From Candidatus Parabeggiatoa sp. nov. 2 (GTDB lineage Bacteria; Pseudomonadota; Gammaproteobacteria; Beggiatoales; Beggiatoaceae), in the NCBI GenBank assembly GCA_002085445.1, contig NBMI01000005.1, forward strand, positions 1 through 64,000: a stretch of DNA of 64,000 nt. The letters run 5' to 3'. The notes beneath the pieces were generated by a model. The model ran no database searches and was not told the origin of the DNA. It saw only the letters and a program-made list of their open reading frames with translations. Positions 1-8,040 of the stretch are shown here, piece after piece (position 1 is the first letter of the stretch; every line of letters starts with the position of its first letter). A program made the position numbers and the translations under genes.

Positions 1-340
1 CAGTATAACATTATATACTGAACCATATACCGGCCGCTTTATAACTATGACTGTTCTAGTTTAAAATAAGATTTTAAAAATGAGAGTTTGTCAAGTTTTA
101 AAATCTTGATCGGACGGCAATATTGTCTATATACCCGGATCGATTGTTAGCTTTTGTTAGAATTTATTAACAAATTGATTACTATGCGCTAACCCTCTAT
201 TCGCCGAGATTCTTTGAGCATATGAGGGCCAACAATTGAACTTTGATTCCCCATAACGGCTCTTGCCGCTGTTGTTAGGAAACGTAATAAAGACGTGTAC
301 GGGGTTGGTGCCCTCCTCGGCCTTTCCCCAGGTTGCACCT

Positions 341-564
341 CAATGCCATTAAGTTAAGAAATAAACGAGAAAGAGCCTTTGGTAAAGCCGTTGTCTCAAA
401 GCTAAAGTCCCCTAAAGGGGACTGGTAAATTCAAGATTTTTTCATAAGCACACGATATGGCATTGAGTCTTCAGTGCCCTTTAGGGCACTTCAGCTATTA
501 GACGACGGCTTTACCAAAGGCGGGGGGGTTATTTCTTTCTAATTCCGCAAACTGTGTGGCATTG
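341..564. mobile_element. MITE-like element with 11-bp target duplication
   Basis: The ends are CAATGCCATTAAGTTAAG on the left and an imperfect ...GGCATTG on the right. The interior is built of nested hairpins, including an inverted pair around 'ctttggtaaagccgttgtc' (377-396) and 'gacggctttaccaaag' (505-520). The 11-bp direct repeat AGGTTGCACCT flanks it at 330-340 and 565-575. No ORF is present, so it is non-autonomous. Further members of the family lie at 13513-13613 and 60627-60766. Confidence 0.7.
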
Positions 565-842
565 AGGTTGCACCTGGGGCTATTCACACCCTACGGGGAA
601 AATAATTATTAATTAACCCCTTCGGGGTAGGGAAAATGCGCCACACCCTTGCTTGCTCACGCAGTCTTTACGCGTATTAAACCACGCGGGTGACGCTTTT
701 CGCTTTGCTACAAAGTGTAGCTCAACCAACTTTTGCTAAGTAATATTTATTACACCATCTTCTACAGTTATCTCCGTCCGAAGACGAAATATCTCAATAT
801 TTCAATAACCTAAGTTATTGATTATATTGAGAACTCGCACGA

Positions 843-949
843 GTTTCAATTGCCGTCGTTGGCTACCTACTATCAAACACGGTTAAGATGTCTAAAGAGT
901 GCCTCAATCCCCAGTTTCAATTGCCGTCGTTGGCTACCTACTATCAAAC
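843..949 (-). CRISPR. Two-repeat CRISPR array (remnant or newborn)
   Basis: Two identical 36-nt repeats (843-878 and 914-949) enclose one 35-nt spacer (879-913). Read on the minus strand the repeat begins GTTTGATAGTAGGTAGCC and ends GGCAATTGAAAC. It is closely related to the repeat of the array at 40714-42271. The minus-strand orientation is supported by the ATTGAAAC 3' end and by a leader-like sequence on the right. No cas gene is nearby. Confidence 0.85.
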
Positions 950-1370
950 TGAATACCAGTCAATTTAGTTTTTGGCCCACATAATAAATATATTAATCAA
1001 CCTTAACTAAAAAACAATTTTCACAGAAAAACTTCAACATTTTTAAGAACATACAAAACTCATTCCAAACACTTAAATAATCGTATGTTTGGTAATGGAA
1101 TTAACACTAACTGTTTGAAAATAAAAGAAATATTCTAAAACCACCCTTCAAACAAAACTGATAAGCCACGAGTGACTGATGTATAAGTTATTGAATAATC
1201 TATACATTTTTTTTAACTGACTCGCTCAGTCAATTTGAGGGTGCGTATTAAACCATACCGCAAAAAAAAAGGCAACACACTATTTTTATAAAAAATTCGC
1301 TTGGCATCGACCTTATCTACATAACCTTTTGAAAATTAAATAAATATCACTCAGGGAGGCCCTCCAAACG
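950..1370 (-). promoter_or_regulatory. CRISPR leader for the 843-949 array
   Basis: Read on the minus strand, this AT-rich stretch carries blocks also found upstream of the arrays at 22413 and 40714. Examples are TGGTTTAATACGCACCCTC (22150 region) and GGTTATGTAGATAAG (40125 region), plus the later block around TTTCAAACAGTTAG. The position directly beside the first repeat and the shared sequence identify it as a leader. That it contains the promoter is inferred. Confidence 0.75.
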
Positions 1371-2579
1371 CGGCCAAGTTTATTTAGCAACGCTTTGGCA
1401 ACTGATTGATTTTTAACTCAATTCATTTTAACCGGTTAAACACTTAAATATTTGTAGGACTTACGCATTGACAAAATAAATTTCGGCAAGTATTCAGTTA
1501 GTTACCTATAAAAGGCCGAGGCCGTTAGCGGTTTAGTTATTTAAATCAAATCAATTGGTTAGTTGCCTGAGTGCGTCAGTTCTAATTTGATTAAAGCATC
1601 AATTCTATTTCTAAGGCGGTTTATGGAAAAAAATATTCCCTCGACTACATGCAGACTGAGACTAAAAACGTTTTTTTGTCGCATCCAACGTGTTGCCCAC
1701 CCTCTAAGTATTTTGGGGCCGGCAAGAAAAAACACCTTGCCCCAATGCCGTTAAGTTAAGGAAAAGGCCCGTTTGTAGTAAGCTTGTAATCGCCTCACGC
1801 GCAGTCGTCCAAACTTTAGTTTGGCAGGAGTCCAAACGACGCGTCGTTTTTAGTTTGGCAGGACTAGGAGTCCAAACTTTAGTTTGTGCGATACGTGAGA
1901 CGCGGGCCCTGTTATTGACCTATTTTTTGGCAGGTTTTTGGACGCTCGAGTTTGAGGGCCATAAGATTTCTCGCTCCGCTCGAAACTTTGGATGTTTTCA
2001 AATTAAGTTATGGCCCTCTGTCGCGCTTCATTATTGAGACTTTTTGTAGGTGTTTTGTTGCTTAACTTAATGGTATTGAGGCTTTGAAGTGTCGTCCAAT
2101 CAAGTCAGGCGTTTAGCGTTTATTTTCGATTCTATTAGCCTTATCAAAGGATACCAAGGCTTTGAAGTGTTGTCCAATCAAGTCGGGTGTTTATTAAGGA
2201 GCCGATTAGCCTTGTCAAAAGACACCAAAGCGGCCGACGTGTCGTCCAATCAAGTCGGGCGTTTATTTTCGATTCGATTAGCAGCCCCTTTGGGGTTGGC
2301 TCGTCTTTAATATCTATTCACATTCAACCCCTTCGGGGTTTCTGCATCTCTGATGCCTTTACCACTTTTCATTAACAATTCACAATTTGGAAGCCCCTTT
2401 GGGGTTGGATCGTTTTTAATCTAAAACCACAGGTTTCACCTGTGGCTATTCCCCCTTTGGGGTTGGCAAAAGTAAGTTATAATTTTGTTATTGGTATGTT
2501 AATTTTTTTGAGTTACCTAATATTAATTAGAGCCATGATTCTTAATTCGTTTATCCCCGTAATTCGTTGTACTTAATAA
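1371..2579. other. Repeat-filled intergenic region
   Basis: No gene is supported. The stretch holds the dispersed palindrome CCAAACTTTAGTTTGG (about 1810-1885), an isolated MITE end (CAATGCCGTTAAGTTAAG near 1742), three copies of a roughly 72-78 bp tandem unit beginning with 'gaagtgtcgtccaatcaag' (about 2085-2280), and several 'ccccttcggggttg' hairpins (2280-2470). Short ORFs here are repeat translations. Confidence 0.7.
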
Positions 2580-3569
2580 TTATCCGTTTCGGAAAGCGTA
2601 TCCGTTGTACTTGTCAGCAGAACTCAAGATTGAGTCCTGCTGAGATATTGATTTAAGGCCTCGTTGAGCCACCGTCGCCGTCGATTTCAATATCTGCTCC
2701 AAACGCTGGCGATTTTCCTGTTCTTGGCTACGATCCTCTTCGGGATGCCATAAATGTAGCACTGGCACGGCAAAGCGGCCCTCTTTACGGCCCACTCCGC
2801 TACGCAATAAGCGCACCACTAACTCAGCATCTTCATGTCCCCACCCCTGAAAGCGTTCATCAAAGCCATTTATTTTTAAAATATCTTCGCGCCACGCCCC
2901 AAGATTGCACGTTTTGGCACCTTGCCATTTTTGGCGATGGCGTTTTCTGAGAGGGCTATCGGGCAAACGTAATAGCGGTAAAAAACGATTAATGTCGCGG
3001 CGTAAATAGGCCCAAATTCCCCCTAACCTCGAAATATCCCCTAACTCCCCTTTACTAAAAGGCCGGACAACCGGCATTCCTCCCGTTTGAAAAGCCAAGG
3101 GCGATTTTTTGATAACCTGAGCAGTAAACTTTTCACTCAACAAAACACGATTCCCAGCGACAAACCAGCCTGTTTCGGCAAGCCTACTATGTCTTACAAT
3201 AAAATCCGTTTGAGGAATGCAGTCACCATCTAAGAAAATAAAGTAGTTACCACTGGCCGCTGCAATAGCGCGATTTCTCGCTTTTGCAGCGCGAAAGCCT
3301 TTATCTGGTTGCCAAAGATGTTGCAACGGATAAGGCAACTGTGATTGTAATTGAATAACAAGTTCAGCGGTGGCACAAGTTGAACCATCGTCAGCAATAA
3401 TGACTTCAAAAGGTAACACCGGCGCTTCCTTCCGTTTGGCAAAACGGAGTTGGCGGGAATTTCCGGGCAAGGCGATATTTTCTTGCGCCGCCAAAGCCAA
3501 CAACACCAATGCCAACGCCTCAGGCCGATTATAGGTAGTCACTATCACGCTGATTTTTATCATGTTCAT
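2580..3569 (-). CDS. Family 2 glycosyltransferase with GT7C-like C-terminal domain
   Basis: This is a cytoplasmic GT-A fold sugar transferase, probably for envelope polysaccharide. The N-terminus ISVIVTTYNRP, the nucleotide-sugar site EVIIADDGST, the DxD-type motif FLDGDC and the C-terminal GWGHEDAEL motif (galactosyltransferase C-terminal, GT7C-like) are all visible. At 329 residues it is longer than usual. Residues about 33-53 are encoded by a palindrome-bearing stretch. Residues about 168-186, containing PFSKGELGDISRLGG, are the translation of a dispersed 'ccctttactaaa'-type repeat. The last roughly 15 residues come from a 'ttatccgtttcggaaagc' repeat that recurs near 38940 and 39379. The core domain looks intact. 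The sugar and acceptor are unknown. Confidence 0.85.
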   Translation of the reverse strand: MNMIKISVIVTTYNRPEALALVLLALAAQENIALPGNSRQLRFAKRKEAPVLPFEVIIADDGSTCATAELVIQLQSQLPYPLQHLWQPDKGFRAAKARNRAIAAASGNYFIFLDGDCIPQTDFIVRHSRLAETGWFVAGNRVLLSEKFTAQVIKKSPLAFQTGGMPVVRPFSKGELGDISRLGGIWAYLRRDINRFLPLLRLPDSPLRKRHRQKWQGAKTCNLGAWREDILKINGFDERFQGWGHEDAELVVRLLRSGVGRKEGRFAVPVLHLWHPEEDRSQEQENRQRLEQILKSTATVAQRGLKSISQQDSILSSADKYNGYAFRNG

Positions 3570-3876
3570 GCCAATTAAGGGTTGAATTGAATCCTAAAAA
3601 ATCAATGAGCATTGGAAATACCACCTCAGCCGCTCAAGTACCCTAAAGGGCACTGGTTAGTAGGCTTTAGCCTACTTTAGCTTTTAGACAACGGCTTTAG
3701 CCGTTGGCGTTGGGGTGGTATCGAAACTTCCGCTTTACTGTACTAGGGGAATGGTGGGCAACACGTTACCCACCTACAACTGCGATAATTTAGTTTTTGG
3801 AGATTCCTAAGTCGAACTGACATCTTTGTTTATTCTTCATTTTTCACGATTAATTATTAATTCGCAAAGTCTTTGT
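3570..3876. repeat. Hairpin repeats between glycosyltransferase genes
   Basis: The region contains a palindromic cluster (3640-3720: 'agtaccctaaagggcactgg', then pairs around 'gctttagcc') of the kind scattered through the window. Degenerate heptamer-like 'ttcattttt' tracts lie at 3835-3895. No gene or clear promoter is seen. Confidence 0.6.
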
Positions 3877-4653
3877 TCATTTTTCATTCTTAATTCGCAT
3901 ATTTTCCTGTAAATACATCAATTTAAGATAGCGATAATAAGTACCTTCAGCATTCGACACCGCCAGCATAAAACCAACGCGCCCATCCAAAAACCCGGCC
4001 CTCAATACATAAGTCCGCACAAATGCCCACAGCCCATGAAAAATCGCTTTTTTTAAACTAGACTTCTTACCTTTGGCATAAGCCATCTGAGCGTTCGCGG
4101 TAGAATAACTATTTACTTTTTCAAGGACTTCTTCCAGCGAATTAAAAGAATAGTGCAATAACGGCGACTTTAAAGTGCCGATGTCGCCGCCGCGTTGCAG
4201 CACTTGCACTTTTTCATGGACTAAATCATCGCTAAAACGGCCACAATCGCGCCTAAATAAACGTATCACATAATCAGGTGTCCATCCACTATGTTTTATC
4301 CACCGCCCACAATAGCGAGACTGGCGCGGAATCCGAAACGCAGTAACACTCGTTTGAGTGATGGCCTGTTTAATTTCTTGTTGCAACGCTGGCGTGATTC
4401 GCTCATCGGCATCAATAGATAAAACCCATTTACCCGTCGCCTTTGCTAAAGCCCTATTTTTTTGAGGGCCAAAACCCGGCCAATCATCGGTAATATAAAC
4501 CTTATTGGTGAAAGGGCGGCAAAGAGCAACCGTATTATCAGTGCTGCCGCAATCCACCACAATGATTTCGTCACACCACGCCACAGAAGTAAGGCACGCT
4601 TCGATATGGGTTGCTGCGTTTTTAGTAATAATAATAATAGAGAGTTGCATCAC
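3877..4653 (-). CDS. Family 2 glycosyltransferase, WaaE/KdtX-like
   Basis: This is a 258-residue GT2 enzyme resembling the WaaE/KdtX group that adds glucose to the lipopolysaccharide inner core. It starts LSIIIITKNAATHIEACLTS. The nucleotide-binding VDCGSTDNT, the DxD region LSIDADERI, and the later segments FSDDLVHEKV and YFLNAEGTYYRYLKL-like C-terminus fit the family and its usual length of about 255 residues. No transmembrane segment is obvious. It is co-oriented with the GT2 gene at 2580 and the ligase and GT2 genes at 15.2-18.3 kb, suggesting a dispersed envelope-sugar cluster. The exact sugar is an inference. Confidence 0.88.
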   Translation of the reverse strand: MMQLSIIIITKNAATHIEACLTSVAWCDEIIVVDCGSTDNTVALCRPFTNKVYITDDWPGFGPQKNRALAKATGKWVLSIDADERITPALQQEIKQAITQTSVTAFRIPRQSRYCGRWIKHSGWTPDYVIRLFRRDCGRFSDDLVHEKVQVLQRGGDIGTLKSPLLHYSFNSLEEVLEKVNSYSTANAQMAYAKGKKSSLKKAIFHGLWAFVRTYVLRAGFLDGRVGFMLAVSNAEGTYYRYLKLMYLQENMRIKNEK

Positions 4654-4802
4654 AATCTTAGAATAATAACTACAGGGATTGTATATGATGAGGGATTTCT
4701 TCGCTTATAGATTTTCAGAAAAATAATTATCGAAGGCAGCCAAGCGAAAGTCCCCTAAAGGGGACTAAATAATTATCTGAAAATCTATAGGAGAAATCTC
4801 GC

Positions 4803-5786
4803 TTGTCATTTCGACGAAGAAATCTTCGCTTTTTTTGTCATTTCGACGAGAGAAGAAATCTTCGCCTTTGCCTTTTCGACGAGAGGAGAAATCTTCGCGT
4901 TTTTTGCCTTTTCGACAATAGGAGAAATCTTCGCTTGTTTTGTCTTTTCGATCTTCGCCTTTGTCATTTCGACGAGAGGAAAAATCTTCGCCTTTGTCAT
5001 TTCGGTGAGAGGAGAATTCTTCGCGGTATTTTCGACAATAGAAGAAATCTTCGCCTTTGTCATTTCGACGAGAGAAGAAGTCTTTGCCTTTGTCTTTTCG
5101 ACAAGAGGAGGAATATTCTCTTTTGTCTTTTCGAACTTCGCCTTTGCCTTTTCGACAAGAGGAGAAATATTGGCGTTTTTTGCCTTTTCGACGATAAAAG
5201 AACTCTTCGCCTTTGCCTTTTCGACGAGAGGAGAACTCTTCGCGGTATTTTCGACAATAGAAGAAATCTTCGCCTTTGCCTTTTCGACGAGAGGAGAAAT
5301 CTTCGCTTGTTTTGCCTTTTCGACGAGAGAAGAACTCTTTGCCTTTGTCTTTTCGACAATAGGAGAAATATTCGCCTTTGCCTTTTCGACGAGAGGAGAA
5401 CTCTTCGCCTTTGCCTTTTCGACAAGAGGAGAAATATTCTCTTTTGTCTTTTCGATCTTCGCCTTTGCCTTTTCGACGAGAGAAGAACTCTTTGCCTTTG
5501 TTTTTTCGACAAGAGGAGAAATATTCTCTTTTGTCTTTTCGATCTTCGCCTTTGCCTTTTCGACGAGAGGAGAAATCTTGGCTTTTTTTGCCTTTTCGAC
5601 AATAGGAGAAATATTCGCCCTTGCCTTTTCGACGAGAGGAGAAATATTCTCCTTTGTATTTTCGACGAGAGGAGAAATCTTCGCCTTTGCCATTTCGATG
5701 AGAGGAGAAATCTTGGATTTTTTCATTTCGATGGAGAACTCTTCGTTTGTCATTCCGACGATAGGAGAAATCTTAGCACCTATCAC
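4803..5786. repeat. Degenerate tandem repeat array (FDERR/LVEKAK type)
   Basis: About 30 imperfect copies of a unit around 'ttttcgacgagaggagaaat' followed by 'cttcgcctttgc' are arrayed here. Unit lengths visible from the translation are about 21, 30, 33, 36 and 39 bp, all multiples of three. Single dispersed copies of the same unit occur elsewhere in the window (for example 14730, 43120, 53490, 59780). The array lacks stops over most of its length in several frames on both strands. Confidence 0.85.
4806..5786 (-). CDS. Possible repeat protein of 11-residue amphipathic units
   Basis: The minus strand of the repeat array is an uninterrupted 326-codon frame, opening with GTG and ending at TGA near 4806. 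The product is almost entirely variants of KISPLVEKAKA: a lysine/alanine-rich unit with regularly spaced I, L and V, usually 11 residues long and sometimes 7, 10, 12 or 13. Eleven-residue repeats of this type form amphipathic helices in apolipoprotein-like, phasin-like and LEA-like proteins. No recognisable start-site Shine-Dalgarno sequence is visible, and the opposite strand is also open. It may be only a translated repeat. The preserved frame despite length variation is the argument for coding. Confidence 0.3.
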   Translation of the reverse strand: MIGAKISPIVGMTNEEFSIEMKKSKISPLIEMAKAKISPLVENTKENISPLVEKARANISPIVEKAKKAKISPLVEKAKAKIEKTKENISPLVEKTKAKSSSLVEKAKAKIEKTKENISPLVEKAKAKSSPLVEKAKANISPIVEKTKAKSSSLVEKAKQAKISPLVEKAKAKISSIVENTAKSSPLVEKAKAKSSFIVEKAKNANISPLVEKAKAKFEKTKENIPPLVEKTKAKTSSLVEMTKAKISSIVENTAKNSPLTEMTKAKIFPLVEMTKAKIEKTKQAKISPIVEKAKNAKISPLVEKAKAKISSLVEMTKKAKISSSK

Positions 5787-6064
5787 TCAATGATCAAGTT
5801 TTTAGTCTGACAATGCACAAGGATTGTATATAATAAGGGATTTTACGAGCATAAAATCACTTAAGGCTTTTTATTCTCAAAAACATTTGCTAATTGAATA
5901 GCAAAAAAATCCGTTATTATATACAATCCTTGTAAAAACGAGCATAAAATCACTTAAGGCTTTTTATTCTCAAAAGCAATTGCTGATTGAATAAATTTCT
6001 CGAATCTTTCTTCATTCACTTACCTAAGCGAAAAAATCCTTTTTTATATACAATCCTTGTAGAT
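5785..6064. mobile_element. Nested copies of the CAAGGATTGTATATAATAAG hairpin element
   Basis: The left end 'caaggattgtatataataag' (5818) faces inverted ends 'ttattatatacaatccttg' (about 5914-5932) and 'tttttatatacaatccttg' (about 6041-6060), with two copies of an internal 'gagcataaaatcacttaagg' segment. The stretch before it, 'gatcaagtttttagtctgac', also precedes the copies at 54462 and 61983. It is a non-coding MITE-like family. Confidence 0.7.
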
Positions 6065-6151
6065 AGCCCTCTTGAATAACGAATGCGTTTGCAAGAGACT
6101 TACAATTTTTAGTAAACTACTCACTTAGTAAAATCCAAGGAATATATCCAA

Positions 6152-7501
6152 ATGAAAACACCGGGTATTAACCCAAACACAAATCCGCTGGAATTTCAAG
6201 AACTTGTCCCAGCAAAAAAAGATGAATTCAACGAAATATTCCAGAATTCTACCAACGCGGATAATCCCAACGTTTTTGAGGCTGAACCAAAACCAATTGA
6301 GCAACCGGCTGGAAAGCCAAACAACTTTTATGAAGTGCTAGGTGTCAACCAAACGGCCTCAACGACGGAAATTACCGAAGCGATCCCAGCGAAGCTGGGC
6401 GAAATGACGGAAGCCGCTCAGGTTTTGTCTGATCCTGAAAAGCGCAAAGTTTATGATTCGGGCATGAAATCCGTAGAACAACCCCGAACCATGAACAACC
6501 CTCAACTTTCGCCATACCAAACCCCAGTGACACCGACAAGCGGACTCACCAATGAAAATGTCCAAGAACTGGCAAGACGCGACACACGTTTAGTGGCCCA
6601 CTTGGTAGATGGCCTCATTGTGATCACCCCAGCCTTTTTATTCCTTTTGATGGCACCTTTCTTGGTTGTGGCAGCCGCTGAAAGCGGTGGGGATAAGGAA
6701 GTGGTAATGTTTCTGGCATTGCTGTTCCTTTTTGCAGTGATTTTATGGCTTGCTATTCCCGTTATCAACTGTATCTTGCTATACCAGAATGGACAAACCA
6801 TTGGCAAACGTTTGCTATCCATTAAGATTGTCCGTACCGATGGCAGTCGGGCCGGATTATTACGGATTATCTTTTTGCGATTTTTACCCATCGTAATACT
6901 CAGCAATATAGGCTCTAAATTGTGGTGGCATGGCTCAGTCTTTTTATTTGATAACCTACTGATTTTCCAAAAGTCTCGATGTTGCTTGCATGATTTGATT
7001 GCCGGCACGATTGTAATAGAGGCAACGCCATGCGGTTCTGCACATCGCTCAGCCGCTACAACCCTCATCGCTGCTGTCATACTTTTTATCTTGTTGGCTA
7101 TTGTAAGCGGTAGCATAGTGATAATAGGTACGACTGTTCCAATCTCAGAGATTGCAACCTTTGAGCATACCGATTATTTGAACCACTACAAAGTGAAACG
7201 AGCCGTTAACTATTTAGAGGAACTTCAAGCGCCGGCCGAACAATATGTCCTCTCGACGAAAAATTTTCCGCCGACTGCCGTCTCTCTCAAAGAAGAGACA
7301 ACGAATGAGTACGTCGCCAAAATTGATTCAAACCCGGAAAAGTTCTACTACCAAGCAACCCTGCCAGGAGAATATTCCCCAACGGGTGGAAAAACCATCC
7401 GGATGACTTACGATCCAGACACCGGCCGTTGGAAATGTAGTTCAGGCCATCCCAACGGTGTCGATAACAAATACTTACCACAACGTTGTAAAACTCAGTG
7501 A
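6152..7501 (+). CDS. DnaJ-like / RDD membrane domain / pilin-like C-terminus fusion
   Basis: This 449-residue protein has an unusual architecture. Residues 58-102 resemble a J domain (FYEVLGVNQTAS...VLSDPEKRKVYD), but the helix II-HPD loop is missing, so it should not stimulate DnaK. Residues about 141-292 form an RDD domain with hydrophobic segments (160-208 and 235-272) and the conserved GQTIGKRLLSIKIV and CLHDLIAGT motifs. A further transmembrane helix lies at 303-327. The periplasmic tail ends like type IV pilins of the PilA group, with WKCSSG...NKYLPQRC and Cys429/Cys446 placed as a D-region disulfide loop. RDD proteins are membrane proteins, some implicated in transport; function here is unknown. 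It stands alone between repeats. Confidence 0.75.
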   Translation: MKTPGINPNTNPLEFQELVPAKKDEFNEIFQNSTNADNPNVFEAEPKPIEQPAGKPNNFYEVLGVNQTASTTEITEAIPAKLGEMTEAAQVLSDPEKRKVYDSGMKSVEQPRTMNNPQLSPYQTPVTPTSGLTNENVQELARRDTRLVAHLVDGLIVITPAFLFLLMAPFLVVAAAESGGDKEVVMFLALLFLFAVILWLAIPVINCILLYQNGQTIGKRLLSIKIVRTDGSRAGLLRIIFLRFLPIVILSNIGSKLWWHGSVFLFDNLLIFQKSRCCLHDLIAGTIVIEATPCGSAHRSAATTLIAAVILFILLAIVSGSIVIIGTTVPISEIATFEHTDYLNHYKVKRAVNYLEELQAPAEQYVLSTKNFPPTAVSLKEETTNEYVAKIDSNPEKFYYQATLPGEYSPTGGKTIRMTYDPDTGRWKCSSGHPNGVDNKYLPQRCKTQ

Positions 7502-7533
7502 TCAGTTATCAGTTATCAGTTATCAGTTATCAG
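7499..7533. repeat. TAACTGA heptamer tandem repeat
   Basis: Four to five tandem copies of TCAGTTA, the complement of TAACTGA, start immediately at the stop codon of the preceding gene. TAACTGA heptamers are characteristic of Beggiatoa-group genomes. Confidence 0.9.
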
Positions 7534-8040
7534 GAGTCCAAACGTCAGGCAAGAGTCCAAACGTCAGGCAGGAGTCCAAACTTTAGTTTGGCAATCGTCC
7601 AAACTTTAGTTTGGACGGCACTCGTCCAAGCCGTCGTCCAAACACTCGTCAAAACACTCAAAATATTAGGGTTATTTGGACTATTTTGGGGGCCATAAAA
7701 CATTTTGAAGGTTTTCAAATTAAGTAATGGCCCCCAGTTGCGCTTACAGTTTGATACTAACAAGGACTCGCGTCTCACTACTCTGCCAAACTAAAGTTTG
7801 GACTCCTGATCACTGTCCAAACATAAGGCAGTCGTCCAAGCCGTCGTCCAAACACTCGTCAAAACACGTCCAAACACTCGTCAAAACACTCAAAATATTA
7901 GGGTTATTTGGACTATCGCTTTTGGGGGCCATAAAACATTTTGAAGGTTTTCAAATTAAGTAATGGCCCCCTATCGCGCTTACAGTTTGATACTAACAAG
8001 GACTCGCGTCTCACTACTCTGCCAAACTAAAAACTTTTGC
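7534..8040. repeat. Two copies of a roughly 165-190 bp repeat block
   Basis: Copies at about 7631-7795 and 7841-8030 share 'gtcgtccaaacactcgtc', 'aatattagggttatttgg', 'gggggccataaaacatttt' and 'ggactcgcgtctcactac'. They are surrounded by many CCAAACTTTAGTTTGG palindromes. The left edge of the next minus-strand gene runs into the second block. Confidence 0.75.

Noticed and set aside
1563-2375. Four plus-strand ORFs of 60-73 codons
   Set aside because: They run through dispersed palindromes and the roughly 75-bp tandem repeat and have no domain or ribosome-binding site.
4803-5810. Plus-strand ORFs across the repeat array (FDERRNLRLCLFDERRNL and shifted versions)
   Set aside because: They are translations of a known dispersed repeat type; the cysteine- and arginine-rich products look unnatural. 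The minus-strand frame is the more plausible protein.
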